Shown here: in pieces, positions 26,233-34,719 of the stretch
How the letters are laid out: the number at the start of each line of letters is the position of its first letter
Numbering within the stretch: the stretch's first letter is position 1
DNA from: Thermoplasmatota archaeon
GTDB lineage: Archaea > Thermoplasmatota > E2 > DHVEG-1
Assembly (NCBI GenBank): GCA_016936135.1
Contig: JAFGPP010000143.1
Span: forward strand, 1-44,322
Reading direction: 5' to 3'
Length of the DNA: 44,322 bases
Program-made: the position numbers and the translations under genes
The notes under the pieces: generated by a model
Told to the model about the DNA's origin: nothing
What the model saw: the letters and a program-made list of their open reading frames with translations, nothing else
The model's database searches: none

Positions 26233-27414
26233 ATGCCGATGAAAAATACTTGTCCCAGCTGTGGGTCGCAGAATGTTTCAGATTTTTACGAGGTAAAAAA
26301 TGTTCCTGTAAATAGTTGCGTGTTATTATCTAGCGAGCAAAAGGCACTTGATTTTCCTAAAGGAGATGTTATTCTAGGTTTTTGTGAAAATTGTGGTTTC
26401 ATTTTCAACAGAGTTTTTGATCAATCTAAGGTAAATTATTCTGCAGTCTATGAGGATCAACAATCTTTTTCACCGACGTTTAACGTTTTTGCAAGGGGCT
26501 TAGTAACTAGGCTAATAGAAAAACACGATCTGCAAGATAAAAGAATTTTAGAAATTGGTTGTGGGAAAGGCGATTTTCTGTCTCTTATTTGTGAGTTGGG
26601 CCTGAATTATGGTATAGGAATAGATCCTGCATTTGAAAAGAATCGTGTCAAGAGTGAAGTTTCAGAACGGATGACTTTTATTCGTGATTATTACTCCGAA
26701 CGTTACTCTGGGTATGATGCAGATTTTGTGTGTTGTCGTCATACTCTTGAGCACATACCCAATACAGCTGAATTTGTTACTACTGTAAGACGCGCAGTAG
26801 ATGATCATCTAAATAGCATTGTGTTTTTTGAGTTGCCTGATATGATCCGTGTGTTGAATGAATTAGCGTTCTGGGATATTTACTATGAACATTGTTCCTA
26901 TTTCAGTCTGGGATCACTTGCTAGACTGTTTCGTAGTTGTATGTTTGAGATTGTTGATCTTTCCAAGGATTTTGATGACCAGTACCTCTTACTTGATGCA
27001 AAACCAGTGAATGAGCGATCAGTTAAGAAACATGATTTGGAGGAAAGTGTCAAAGAAACTATGGATTGTGTAAACTATTTTGAGGCTCACTGTAATGAAA
27101 AAATAAAAATGTGGAAAGATCGTTTGCACCAGTTTCAGGATGCTGGTAAAAAAGTAGTTATTTGGGGTTCAGGTTCGAAATGTGTTTCTTTCCTTACTAC
27201 TTTGGATGTAAGGAATGAGATTGATTTTGTAGTTGATATTAATCCATATCGTGAGGGTATGTTTATTCCTGGTGCTGCAAAGAAAATTATGCTACCCGAT
27301 TTTCTTAAGGATTACGATCCTGACTATACTATTGTTATGAATGCGGCGTATGTCAATGAAATTCGACGATCAATTGATGATATGGGTGTAACTACAGAGA
27401 TTCTTACCATTTAG
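26233..27414 (+). CDS. Zinc-finger methyltransferase-like protein, C-methyltransferase architecture (copy 1)
   Basis: The protein has 393 residues. CPSCG near residue 8 and CENCG near 52 form the zinc-binding start, ILEIGCGKGDFL the SAM loop, RHTLEHIPN the post-I motif, and WGSGSKCVSFL with VDINPYREGMF the C-terminal domain. IYYEHCSYFS keeps a Tyr-x-Glu-His arrangement like that of TcaB9-type C3-methyltransferases, more faithfully than the gene at 18206. It is a close paralogue of the gene at 28842, and both starts share GAGAGAAATG. It may methylate carbon, nitrogen or oxygen of an NDP-sugar; C-methylation is the first guess. I chose ATG 26233; GTG 26224 and ATG 26242 are alternatives. Confidence 0.85.
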   Translation: MPMKNTCPSCGSQNVSDFYEVKNVPVNSCVLLSSEQKALDFPKGDVILGFCENCGFIFNRVFDQSKVNYSAVYEDQQSFSPTFNVFARGLVTRLIEKHDLQDKRILEIGCGKGDFLSLICELGLNYGIGIDPAFEKNRVKSEVSERMTFIRDYYSERYSGYDADFVCCRHTLEHIPNTAEFVTTVRRAVDDHLNSIVFFELPDMIRVLNELAFWDIYYEHCSYFSLGSLARLFRSCMFEIVDLSKDFDDQYLLLDAKPVNERSVKKHDLEESVKETMDCVNYFEAHCNEKIKMWKDRLHQFQDAGKKVVIWGSGSKCVSFLTTLDVRNEIDFVVDINPYREGMFIPGAAKKIMLPDFLKDYDPDYTIVMNAAYVNEIRRSIDDMGVTTEILTI

Positions 27415-27469
27415 TATCGAGTTATGTGAATTTACAATTCTTTTAAATTGTGAATATTGAAAAGGTAGT

Positions 27470-28750
27470 TTGGATACAGGTGTGCAGAAACTTTGCGGGT
27501 TGAAACTCTTGGAAGGCACTTTTGGGCAGTCAGCGTTTAGGGATTCAGCATTGAAATGTTTTGAAAAACGGGTAGCAGCTTATGCAGGAACGCGGAATGC
27601 GATTTTGTGTTCTTCTGGTCGAACAGCCATTTTGTTTTCTTTATTGGCTTTAGATACAAAACCAGGCAACAGGGTTATAATTCCTGATTACTCTTGCCAA
27701 ATATTACCTATCGCGGTTTTTTGTACAGGAGGTATCGCAAATTTTTGTGATATGGACAAGAAAACACTTGGATTATCTTATGGTCATCTCGAGAAACTAA
27801 TTCAATCGGATACTAAAGCAGTAATACTTGTACATCCATATGGCATTCCGGTTGATCCTTCCCCTGTTTTGGAGCTCACTCAAGATAATGATGTTTTCCT
27901 TATTAGTGATGCGGCACAAGCGATTACAGCTAGAATACATGGGAAAAATGTGGCTTCATTTGGTGATGTTGGAATCTTTTCTTTTAACAAGTTTCTAAAC
28001 GTAAATTTAGGGGCTGTTGTAGTTACTAATAATGATGAAATTGCAGAAAAGATAGAGTTAATTCGAAATCAATTTGAAGTTAATTCCTATGCTGCTTTAA
28101 TCGGTAACAAGTGTCCTGCTCCAAAAGTCAAAAAAATTAAGATGAAAATGTTTTCTAGTATCAATTATTTGCATAGGTTTTTGTTGTCGTTTTCAGAAAG
28201 AAAGCATTTCAGCGTTGTTAATGGATGGGTAAACATAGATGAGTATCTGTGGAATAAATATCAAAATAATACTTTAACTCGTCCTTTAATCGGACATCTA
28301 ATGGCTTACAATACGTTAGATAAATACTCGGCAATGCGAAAAATGGAAGAATCTGAAGTTTTAGATCTGGATTTAAAATTTTCTGATATACAAAAACTGC
28401 ATGAAAAACGTACAATGATAGGCAAAAGATATGAACAGTTTCTTAAAGAAGACGTTGCTAGCAAATTCTCTTTATCCACTGATGCAACTCCTTCTTTCTT
28501 TCGCTATCCTGTTCTTTTTTCTGATGAAAATATACGAAATAGTTGCATTGACAATCTTTCGAAAGCTGGATACTTGGTTAATTATCTCTATAAACCCTTA
28601 CATAAATCGCCGCTTTTTAGATATGAAAACGTCGATGCAACTTTTGGTAACTCAGTCTGTTTATCAAAACACCTTTTGCCTTTACCGATTAACCCCCATT
28701 TGAGTCTTGATGATGTCGATAATATAATTGAAATTGTAAACTTGGCTTAA
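27470..28750 (+). CDS. DegT/DnrJ/EryC1/StrS-family PLP-dependent aminotransferase
   Basis: The protein has 426 residues, a little longer than the usual 370-400. LCSSGRTAILFSLLAL binds the PLP phosphate, LISDAAQ gives the PLP-ring Asp at 147, and FSFNKFLN the PLP Lys at 174. VHPYGIPVDP matches the family. The C-terminal part (RYPVLFSD, YLYKPLHKSPLF) is the substrate side. Members transfer an amino group from Glu or Gln to an NDP-keto-sugar. TTG 27470 follows AAAGGT by a few bases. The gene lies between two methyltransferase-like paralogues. The insert at about 215-290 is longer than I expect and may shape the acceptor site. Confidence 0.88.
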   Translation: MDTGVQKLCGLKLLEGTFGQSAFRDSALKCFEKRVAAYAGTRNAILCSSGRTAILFSLLALDTKPGNRVIIPDYSCQILPIAVFCTGGIANFCDMDKKTLGLSYGHLEKLIQSDTKAVILVHPYGIPVDPSPVLELTQDNDVFLISDAAQAITARIHGKNVASFGDVGIFSFNKFLNVNLGAVVVTNNDEIAEKIELIRNQFEVNSYAALIGNKCPAPKVKKIKMKMFSSINYLHRFLLSFSERKHFSVVNGWVNIDEYLWNKYQNNTLTRPLIGHLMAYNTLDKYSAMRKMEESEVLDLDLKFSDIQKLHEKRTMIGKRYEQFLKEDVASKFSLSTDATPSFFRYPVLFSDENIRNSCIDNLSKAGYLVNYLYKPLHKSPLFRYENVDATFGNSVCLSKHLLPLPINPHLSLDDVDNIIEIVNLA

Positions 28751-28841
28751 TTAAATCACCTCGTTTGCTGAATAAATTGTGCCTAGTTTCGGAGTATATT
28801 TAATATTTGAGTATATTCGATATGTCGTAGGCCTGAGAGAA

Positions 28842-30074
28842 ATGGTAAAACATGACTGTTCTTCGGTTCATCAACGGGATGCTGAGATGGCTTGCCCAGT
28901 ATGTAATTGTAAACCATTGCATGTTTTTTGGGAGTTATCTGATGTTCCCATTTTCTGTAATCTTTTATGGACTAACCAAAATGAAGCGCGGAACTGCCAA
29001 AAAGGGGAAGTTAGACTAGCCTTTTGTGGTACCTGTGGTCACATAGTGAATGTGGCTTTCGACCCTGATCTAGTCGATTATTCGCAAATCTATGAAAATC
29101 CTTTAGATTTTTCACCTAGATTTCAAGTGTATACCCAGTCATTAGCTAACTTGCTGATTGAGCGATATGAGCTTCACGATAAAGATATTATTTCTATTGG
29201 ATGCGGAAATGGTCATTTTCTATCAACATTATGCGAAATTGGAAACAACAGGGGTGTAGGTTTTGACCCCTCACTCCATGAAAGAACAGAACAATTGGAT
29301 GTCACCAATAAAATCAAGTTGATTAAGGACTATTATTCTGAGCAGTATTCAGCTTATCCGTGTGATCTGGTTGTTTGTAGGCATGTTTTAGAACATATAC
29401 ACAATCCGAAAAATTTTCTAATGACGTTACGTCATACACTCGATAAATTTCAGAATACAGTAATATTTTTTGAAGTGCCAAACGCGGTGAATATCTTTCG
29501 AAATCTTTTTGTCTGGGATATTATTTATGAGCATTATTCATATTTCACACCAACTTCTTTGGCATGTCTTTTTTTAGTATCTGGTTTCAATGTCAGTGAT
29601 CTTTCTGAGAGTTACGAGAGTCAATTTCTTGGCATTAATGCTACATTGAGTGACAAAGCTGTTTCAGATTTTTCTAAGCAAGCAAGAGGAATTGATCATA
29701 TAGCGCGTGGTGTAGCACGATTTGCATCAAGCTATAATGATTTAGTTAATGAATGGAGACAAAAACTAGAACAGAGAAAAGATGATGGACAACGTGTTGT
29801 TATTTGGGGTACGGGATCTAAAGGTGTTACTTTCCTGAATGCTTTCAAGAATTCTCCTATAGAATATGCTGTAGATATTAATCCTAAGAAACAAGGCAAA
29901 TTTGTTGCAGGGACGGGCCAACTGATTGTATCGCCTCAATTTTTACGTGATTATAAGCCAGACTTTGTTGTGGTTATGAACCCGATTTATGGACGCGAAA
30001 TCCAAAATTTTCTTGATACTCTTGGGGTTTCGGCTACTATTGAATATCCTTTACCATCTGTTTATGGAAAATAG
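28842..30074 (+). CDS. Zinc-finger methyltransferase-like protein, C-methyltransferase architecture (copy 2)
   Basis: The protein has 410 residues. CPVCN and CGTCG are the zinc pairs, ISIGCGNGHFL the SAM loop, CRHVLEHIHNP the post-I motif, and VVIWGTGSKGVTFL and VDINPKKQGKF the C-terminal domain. IIYEHYSYFT keeps the Tyr-x-His region. It is collinear with the gene at 26233 over the whole length and clearly arose by duplication, although the two differ at many positions. The start at ATG 28842 follows GAGAGA exactly as in the other copy; earlier TTG codons would add a hydrophobic stretch not found in copy 1. The two copies may act on different positions or sugars. Confidence 0.85.
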   Translation: MVKHDCSSVHQRDAEMACPVCNCKPLHVFWELSDVPIFCNLLWTNQNEARNCQKGEVRLAFCGTCGHIVNVAFDPDLVDYSQIYENPLDFSPRFQVYTQSLANLLIERYELHDKDIISIGCGNGHFLSTLCEIGNNRGVGFDPSLHERTEQLDVTNKIKLIKDYYSEQYSAYPCDLVVCRHVLEHIHNPKNFLMTLRHTLDKFQNTVIFFEVPNAVNIFRNLFVWDIIYEHYSYFTPTSLACLFLVSGFNVSDLSESYESQFLGINATLSDKAVSDFSKQARGIDHIARGVARFASSYNDLVNEWRQKLEQRKDDGQRVVIWGTGSKGVTFLNAFKNSPIEYAVDINPKKQGKFVAGTGQLIVSPQFLRDYKPDFVVVMNPIYGREIQNFLDTLGVSATIEYPLPSVYGK

Positions 30075-30110
30075 ACCAAGTGATTGTAGAATATTTTTTT
30101 AGTGATAAAT

Positions 30111-31703
30111 ATGGACAGAGCTTTAAAAACGGGTAAAGATGTAGTAAAAGGCAGTTTCTGGCTATTCACTGGAAGAACAATCTCCACTGTTCTCCTAGCT
30201 GTTGGAACTATAATTTTGGGATTTTACATTGACGAACTGGACTATGGATTATACACTATAGCATTGATTCTTCCAGTCACGCTTCTTTTATTTCAGGATT
30301 GGGGGGTCTCTTCTGCCATGACGAAATATTGTTCTCAGTATAAAAGTGAAAAAAGAGAGGGAGACTTGAGAAAGCTCATTAAAGTTGCATTAATCTTTGG
30401 GATTGTAACCGCTAGTGTATTAACAATATTTTCATTATTGGTGTCCAACTTTGTAGCTACATTACTTTTTAGTAATGAAAATGCATTTCCTTATATAACA
30501 ATTGCATCAATATCGATTTTGCCTTCTTCGTTCTTAGCTCTCATTCAGTCAATTCTTATTGGATTTGAAAGAATGAGGCTTAACAGTGTATTAATTATTT
30601 GTCAAGCTGCTATTCAATCTGTTTTATCAATATTACTGGTGTATCTAAACTTTGGTGCATTGGGGGCAACCGTTGGTTATAGCTTTTCATTTGTAGGTGC
30701 ATCTATTTTAGCCCTTTTTATATTATACTTTAAAATTTTAAAGGGTCTTCCCAGCGAGTCTGAATCTTCTATTTCGATAACGAAAGGTCAAATATTGAAG
30801 CTGTTATTATCGTTTGGGGTTCCTCTTGGTGTAGCGACCATTCTAGGGGGAATCTTGCCACAGTTCACTTCTTTTATTATGGCTTCTTCTGTAGATGAAG
30901 TACTCATTGGGAATTATAAGATCGCGCATAATTTTGCGACAATGTTAACTTTCGTTACATTTCCCATTTTTACTGTTTTATTTCCTGCTTATTCAAAATT
31001 TGATCCGGATCGTGAACTTCACCTTCTTAAATCAATTTTTTCTTCTTCGGTGAAATATGTTACTTTTCTATTAGTTCCTGTAACTTTGGCGTTGATGGTT
31101 CTAGCAGAACCGCTTATTAGCACATTATATGCTGACAAGTGGTCTTATGCACCACTTTTCTTGTCTGTTGGAGTAATAGGAAATCTGTTGATAGTTTTTG
31201 GAAATGTTAATGTGAATAGTCTTCTTACAGGTTTGGGAAAAACAAAAGTTCTAATGAAATTGAAAATATTGACTATTATTATTGGTATTCCTTCATCATT
31301 TGTACTAATTCCTCAATTTAATATAATTGGGTTAATTATTACTGGGCTACTGGCAAACACACCCTCTATGGCTATTAGCCTTTACTACATATGGAAACAT
31401 TACAGAATTAAGGCAGAATTTAGAACTTCCGCAAAAATATTTCTTGCCTCCAGCATATCCGCTTTATGCACTTGGATATTTTTGAGAACTGTTACTGAGG
31501 CGGCGTGGGTTATGCTATCTTGTGGTACTGTAATTTTTCTGGTGACATATGTTATTTTTTCACCTTTAGTAGAAGCAGTAACTCAAGATGATATACGCAA
31601 CCTTAGAGTCATGTTTTCCAGTTTAGGAATTGTGTCTCGGCTGGTCAACATTCCATTATTGTTAATGAACAAGATCCTAAAACTGAAGAATAAAAACCCA
31701 TGA
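30111..31703 (+). CDS. Wzx-like polysaccharide flippase (MATE/PST superfamily)
   Basis: The protein has about 530 residues and around 14 predicted membrane helices in the order typical of lipid-linked oligosaccharide flippases. The start GKDVVKGSFWLFTGRTISTV is the amphipathic entry helix with the first membrane segment, followed by DYGLYTIALILP, the conserved loop after helix 2. FGVPLGVATILG and GNYKIAHNFATML are the start of the second half. It should move undecaprenyl- or dolichyl-linked glycan across the membrane. It comes directly after the sugar-modification block, so it probably exports the product of this locus. ATG 30111 is preferred; GTG 30102 would add three residues. Confidence 0.88.
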   Translation: MDRALKTGKDVVKGSFWLFTGRTISTVLLAVGTIILGFYIDELDYGLYTIALILPVTLLLFQDWGVSSAMTKYCSQYKSEKREGDLRKLIKVALIFGIVTASVLTIFSLLVSNFVATLLFSNENAFPYITIASISILPSSFLALIQSILIGFERMRLNSVLIICQAAIQSVLSILLVYLNFGALGATVGYSFSFVGASILALFILYFKILKGLPSESESSISITKGQILKLLLSFGVPLGVATILGGILPQFTSFIMASSVDEVLIGNYKIAHNFATMLTFVTFPIFTVLFPAYSKFDPDRELHLLKSIFSSSVKYVTFLLVPVTLALMVLAEPLISTLYADKWSYAPLFLSVGVIGNLLIVFGNVNVNSLLTGLGKTKVLMKLKILTIIIGIPSSFVLIPQFNIIGLIITGLLANTPSMAISLYYIWKHYRIKAEFRTSAKIFLASSISALCTWIFLRTVTEAAWVMLSCGTVIFLVTYVIFSPLVEAVTQDDIRNLRVMFSSLGIVSRLVNIPLLLMNKILKLKNKNP

Positions 31704-31965
31704 CGTTGTCAATCTATCTGAGAATTAGACCCTACCTATTTGCAGTGAACTTATTGTCTAACAATAGTAGAGAGCGCAATGAAGGTTCTGGCTAATTTTT
31801 CTGTTCTTAGGCTTGAACTTGATAGATAAACTGTAGACCGTTAGATCTAACACTCGATTTTATCATTTTTGTTTCTTGAAAATATTGGGTGCTGAAAACT
31901 TAGGAAAAATTAATAATTGATTAGCTCAGCATCATTGTATGATGGGACAAGTGAAGGATAGTTTC

Positions 31966-32172
31966 ATGATGTTTCCCCTAGATTTTTGGGATTTAAGTTC
32001 TTTTTTTGCGTTTATGGCTTTGATACTTATTGTCACTTATGGACTGCTTTCACAAAATCAAGGCGAAGCAAAAGTTTTGATTAACCTGAAAAGATTAGAA
32101 AGAATTGCAATAGTGTTTTCGTTACTTTTTTTGGCAACTGTAATTTTTAGATTATTACTGTCGTTTTTTTAA
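31966..32172 (+). CDS. Small two-helix membrane protein
   Basis: The protein has 68 residues from ATG 31966, with AAGGA 8-9 bases upstream; an ATG at 31939 lacks such a motif. Two hydrophobic helices (SSFFAFMALILIVTYGLL and IAIVFSLLFLATVIFRLLL) are joined by a short polar loop with NLKRLERI. Similar small proteins stand next to flippases and glycosyltransferases in other archaeal genomes, in my memory, but the function is unknown. It could be a partner of the flippase. The gap before it (31704-31965) holds no other gene. Confidence 0.6.
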   Translation: MMFPLDFWDLSSFFAFMALILIVTYGLLSQNQGEAKVLINLKRLERIAIVFSLLFLATVIFRLLLSFF

Positions 32173-32198
32173 ATATGAATTATTTTTTTGTTACTGTG

Positions 32199-32417
32199 TT
32201 ATGTTCTGGTATTTTTTTGTTTTCCCCATTTAAGCTTATTCCAGAATCGTTCGTGGAAATAATACAGTATCATTGTAATTGCGTTGTATGTTGTTCCAAT
32301 TGCTACAGATACATCAATTTTTCCCGTTAATAGGTATGCAGTAACGATACTTACAATTATGCATATGACTCTCCAGGTGACTGATTTAACTATTGATCTT
32401 TTTTTTGAGTCAAACAT
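32199..32417 (-). CDS. DUF2061-family small membrane protein
   Basis: The protein has 72 residues on the minus strand, tail to tail with the previous small gene. KRSIVKSVTWRVICIIVS and ILYYFHERFWNKLKWG match DUF2061, including the conserved HER-W-N-WG end, with two membrane helices. The family's role is unknown; it sits in many bacterial and archaeal genomes near cysteine, sulfate or surface-sugar genes. It starts at ATG 32417. Confidence 0.82.
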   Translation of the reverse strand: MFDSKKRSIVKSVTWRVICIIVSIVTAYLLTGKIDVSVAIGTTYNAITMILYYFHERFWNKLKWGKQKNTRT

Positions 32418-32526
32418 GACATTACCTTTTATGGATGGATTTATAAAGTTTAGATGTGCTTTCAGATAAAATTGATTGTTTTTATGGATTGGTCTTGGCT
32501 ATTTTGTATTCTTGAGTTGTTAATGC

Positions 32527-32553
32527 TTTATCAAATAATGTTTATCAAATAAT
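32527..32553. promoter_or_regulatory. Direct repeat beside a TATA-like box before the BKACE gene
   Basis: The 13-base sequence TTTATCAAATAAT occurs twice in a row (32527-32539 and 32541-32553), one base apart. It runs into AATAATATAATATTG, a good archaeal TATA-box candidate about 65 bases before ATG 32619. A repeat with a 14-base period beside the promoter is a plausible regulator site for the two-gene unit that follows. In such AT-rich DNA a chance duplication cannot be excluded. Confidence 0.4.
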
Positions 32554-32618
32554 AATATAATATTGTGACGGGACATTTGTTCTGTCTTTATATTTGTGAA
32601 ATACTAAAAGAGGAAAAA

Positions 32619-33476
32619 ATGATGTATATTGAAAAAGGGTATTCATATGAGCCTGCAAGCAAATTGATTATTACTTTAGCTCCTACGGGAATGATACCTA
32701 CAAAAGAAGACACAAAGAATGTTCCTTTAACGCCCGATGAAATTGTTAAAGACGCGTATGAGGGTTATAAATTAGGGGTTTCTATAGTCCATATCCATGC
32801 GCGAGATGAGCAAGGTAAGCCGACTCATAAAAAAGCGTATTTTGAAGAGATTTTTGAAGGCATAAAAAGAAAGTGTCCGGATGTGATTATTTGTGCTACA
32901 ACTAGCGGTCGAGTGGATCCACAAGTTGAACATCGCTCAGAAGTTTTGGATCTTTATCCCGAAATGGCGAGCTTAACTATGGGTTCTTTGAATTTTCCTC
33001 GTCATCCAAGCGTTAATTCTTTAGAAACAATTATGAAATTGGCGAAAATGATGACTGAAAGAAGCATTTGTCCTGAACTTGAAATATTTGAGCCCGGGTT
33101 TATTAATACAGCCAAGTATTTGGTGCACATAGGCATTCTAAGGGAGCCTTTGCATTTTAATCTGTTATTGGGTTCTTTAGGGTCAATGTCTGCGAGTTTA
33201 CGTGATTTGTCTTTTCTTGTTGATTCACTTCCTTCTGGGAGTACATGGTCGGCAACGGGAATTGGTAGATTTCAAACACAAATAAATGCTGCAGCAATAT
33301 TGATGGGGGGGCATGTACGTGTTGGAATTGAGGACAGTATATATTATAGTTATCCAAAGAAAGAGTTGGCAACCAATACTGATTTGGTGAAAAGGATAGT
33401 AAGGTTAGCAACTGAATTAGGTAGAGATGTTGCCACTCCTTCAGAAGCAAGAAACATTTTAGGGCTTTCTATATGA
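32619..33476 (+). CDS. Beta-keto acid cleavage enzyme (BKACE, DUF849; Kce-like)
   Basis: The protein has 285 residues. SIVHIHARDEQGKP is the zinc His-x-His with the following Arg-Asp, ATTSGR the substrate loop, WSATGIGRFQ the conserved Gly-Arg region, and GGHVRVGIEDS the last signature. Known BKACEs cleave a beta-keto acid with acetyl-CoA to give acetoacetate plus a new acyl-CoA; the founding member Kce works on 3-keto-5-aminohexanoate. The specificity residues cannot be fully read here. GAGGA stands before ATG 32619. The gene overlaps the N-acyltransferase start as ATGA, so a new acyl-CoA and its user would be made together, an attractive but unproven link. No lysine-fermentation gene is nearby. 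Confidence 0.88.
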   Translation: MMYIEKGYSYEPASKLIITLAPTGMIPTKEDTKNVPLTPDEIVKDAYEGYKLGVSIVHIHARDEQGKPTHKKAYFEEIFEGIKRKCPDVIICATTSGRVDPQVEHRSEVLDLYPEMASLTMGSLNFPRHPSVNSLETIMKLAKMMTERSICPELEIFEPGFINTAKYLVHIGILREPLHFNLLLGSLGSMSASLRDLSFLVDSLPSGSTWSATGIGRFQTQINAAAILMGGHVRVGIEDSIYYSYPKKELATNTDLVKRIVRLATELGRDVATPSEARNILGLSI

Positions 33477-34501
33477 ATGAAACTGCTAATCTGCTTAAAT
33501 CTGTATGTCAGAGTGTTTCAAAAGAGCGTCTTGTTAACGATTTTAAAAGACTCGGTTTAAAGATTGGAGACCATATTGCAGTTTCGTTATCCTTTAAGAG
33601 TATTGGATATGTTGAGGGTGGAGCTGAAGCATTTTTAGATGCATTGCTTGAGGTGGTTGGTCCAAAGGGAACAATAATGATGAATACGTATACTTTCTCT
33701 TTTTATTTGTGCAAAATTCCCAATGACTATATTTTTGAAATTGAAAAGACTATGCCTTATACTGGTCTTGTACCTTATACGCTAACTAATCGTGAAGGGT
33801 CAATTAGGAGTCGGCATCCTACAAATTCGGTTGTATGTATAGGTCAAATGGCTAGGTATCTTACTGATGGTCATGATGAAAATTCACAACCCTTTTTACC
33901 GTATGAGAAACTTGCGAAAATTAATGGGAAATATTTGGCTATTGGGATAGGGAACAGGCTTGTAGGGTTACGTCATGAAGCGCAGAGGAAAGCTGGACTT
34001 TTTGTTGTTCCTATTATTCAGGGGGTAAAGTTTAGAGATTCTAAAGGAAAAATTAAATTGTTTGTCCGGTTAGGAACTCCATGTGTTAAAAATCTGCCTG
34101 TATTAGTTCCTAGGCTTGAGTGTTTGGGGGCTTTGAAGCGTGGAAACATTGGGATGGCTAGTGCAATCTTTGGGTCTGTAGACAAATTGGTCAATCTTAT
34201 GGCGTCCATGTTAAAGGATGATCCGACACTCAATTTGTGTGATGACTGGTTTTGTTACAAGTGTCGAGAACTGGAAAGAAGGTTAGATCTTTATAATAGA
34301 ATTGTTTCTCCTAAGCTTTTTCAGAGGAATAGATTTCTAAGAACTGTTCTAAGTTGGAGAAACAATCTTTTTCTTTTAGAAATGAACTGTGGAGATACTT
34401 TGAATGTACCGAATTGGTTAATGCCAATTTCACGAATTTTTGGTGTTTTTCAACGATTTATTGCTAAGATGCCTATCTTTAGGGGTTTGCATTATATTTG
34501 A
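33473..34501 (+). CDS. AAC(3)-family aminoglycoside-type N-acyltransferase
   Basis: The protein has 342 residues. GLKIGDHIAVSLSFKSIGYVEGG is the start shared by AAC(3) enzymes, then LLEVVGPKGTIMMNTYTF, TGLVPYTLTNREG, RSRHPTNSVV and, near 145, ENSQPFLPYEKLAKINGKYLAIGIG. The conserved HPTNS His is the likely base. The last 80 residues (CRELERRLDLYNRIV and on) go beyond most AAC(3) proteins, which end near 270. Members move an acetyl or other acyl group from CoA to an amino sugar. In glycan loci they N-acylate nucleotide sugars and are not resistance genes. It overlaps BKACE by 4 bases (ATGA). Confidence 0.85.
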   Translation: MNETANLLKSVCQSVSKERLVNDFKRLGLKIGDHIAVSLSFKSIGYVEGGAEAFLDALLEVVGPKGTIMMNTYTFSFYLCKIPNDYIFEIEKTMPYTGLVPYTLTNREGSIRSRHPTNSVVCIGQMARYLTDGHDENSQPFLPYEKLAKINGKYLAIGIGNRLVGLRHEAQRKAGLFVVPIIQGVKFRDSKGKIKLFVRLGTPCVKNLPVLVPRLECLGALKRGNIGMASAIFGSVDKLVNLMASMLKDDPTLNLCDDWFCYKCRELERRLDLYNRIVSPKLFQRNRFLRTVLSWRNNLFLLEMNCGDTLNVPNWLMPISRIFGVFQRFIAKMPIFRGLHYI

Positions 34502-34511
34502 TTCTGCTATC

Positions 34512-34528
34512 AACTTGTTGAGCAAGTT
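34512..34528 (+). terminator. Weak candidate hairpin after the N-acyltransferase
   Basis: A perfect 6-base inverted repeat (AACTTG / CAAGTT, 5-base loop) starts 11 bases after the stop at 34501. No long T-run follows directly, so termination is uncertain. The rest of the 218-base gap before the next gene holds nothing else that I can support. Confidence 0.25.
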
Positions 34529-34719
34529 CGAAAGTGTTTGTCAGTTGTCAAAATTTATCTTTTTTAGATTCTGGGTTTATGTGGATTAGTTTGACGATGA
34601 AAGGAGTATGAAACGACTATCTTTTCTGTGTCTTATTTCATAAAAGTAGAAGTTATTAGGTAGTTCTGCAGCTTTTCGAGTACCTTGTTTAAATTTTTAA
34701 TTGAAGTGAGGGTTTTATC

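Noticed and set aside
33157-33450. Minus-strand open frame of 97 codons
   Set aside because: It lies inside the BKACE gene, whose catalytic motifs are clear; the composition is low in complexity and has no recognisable domain.
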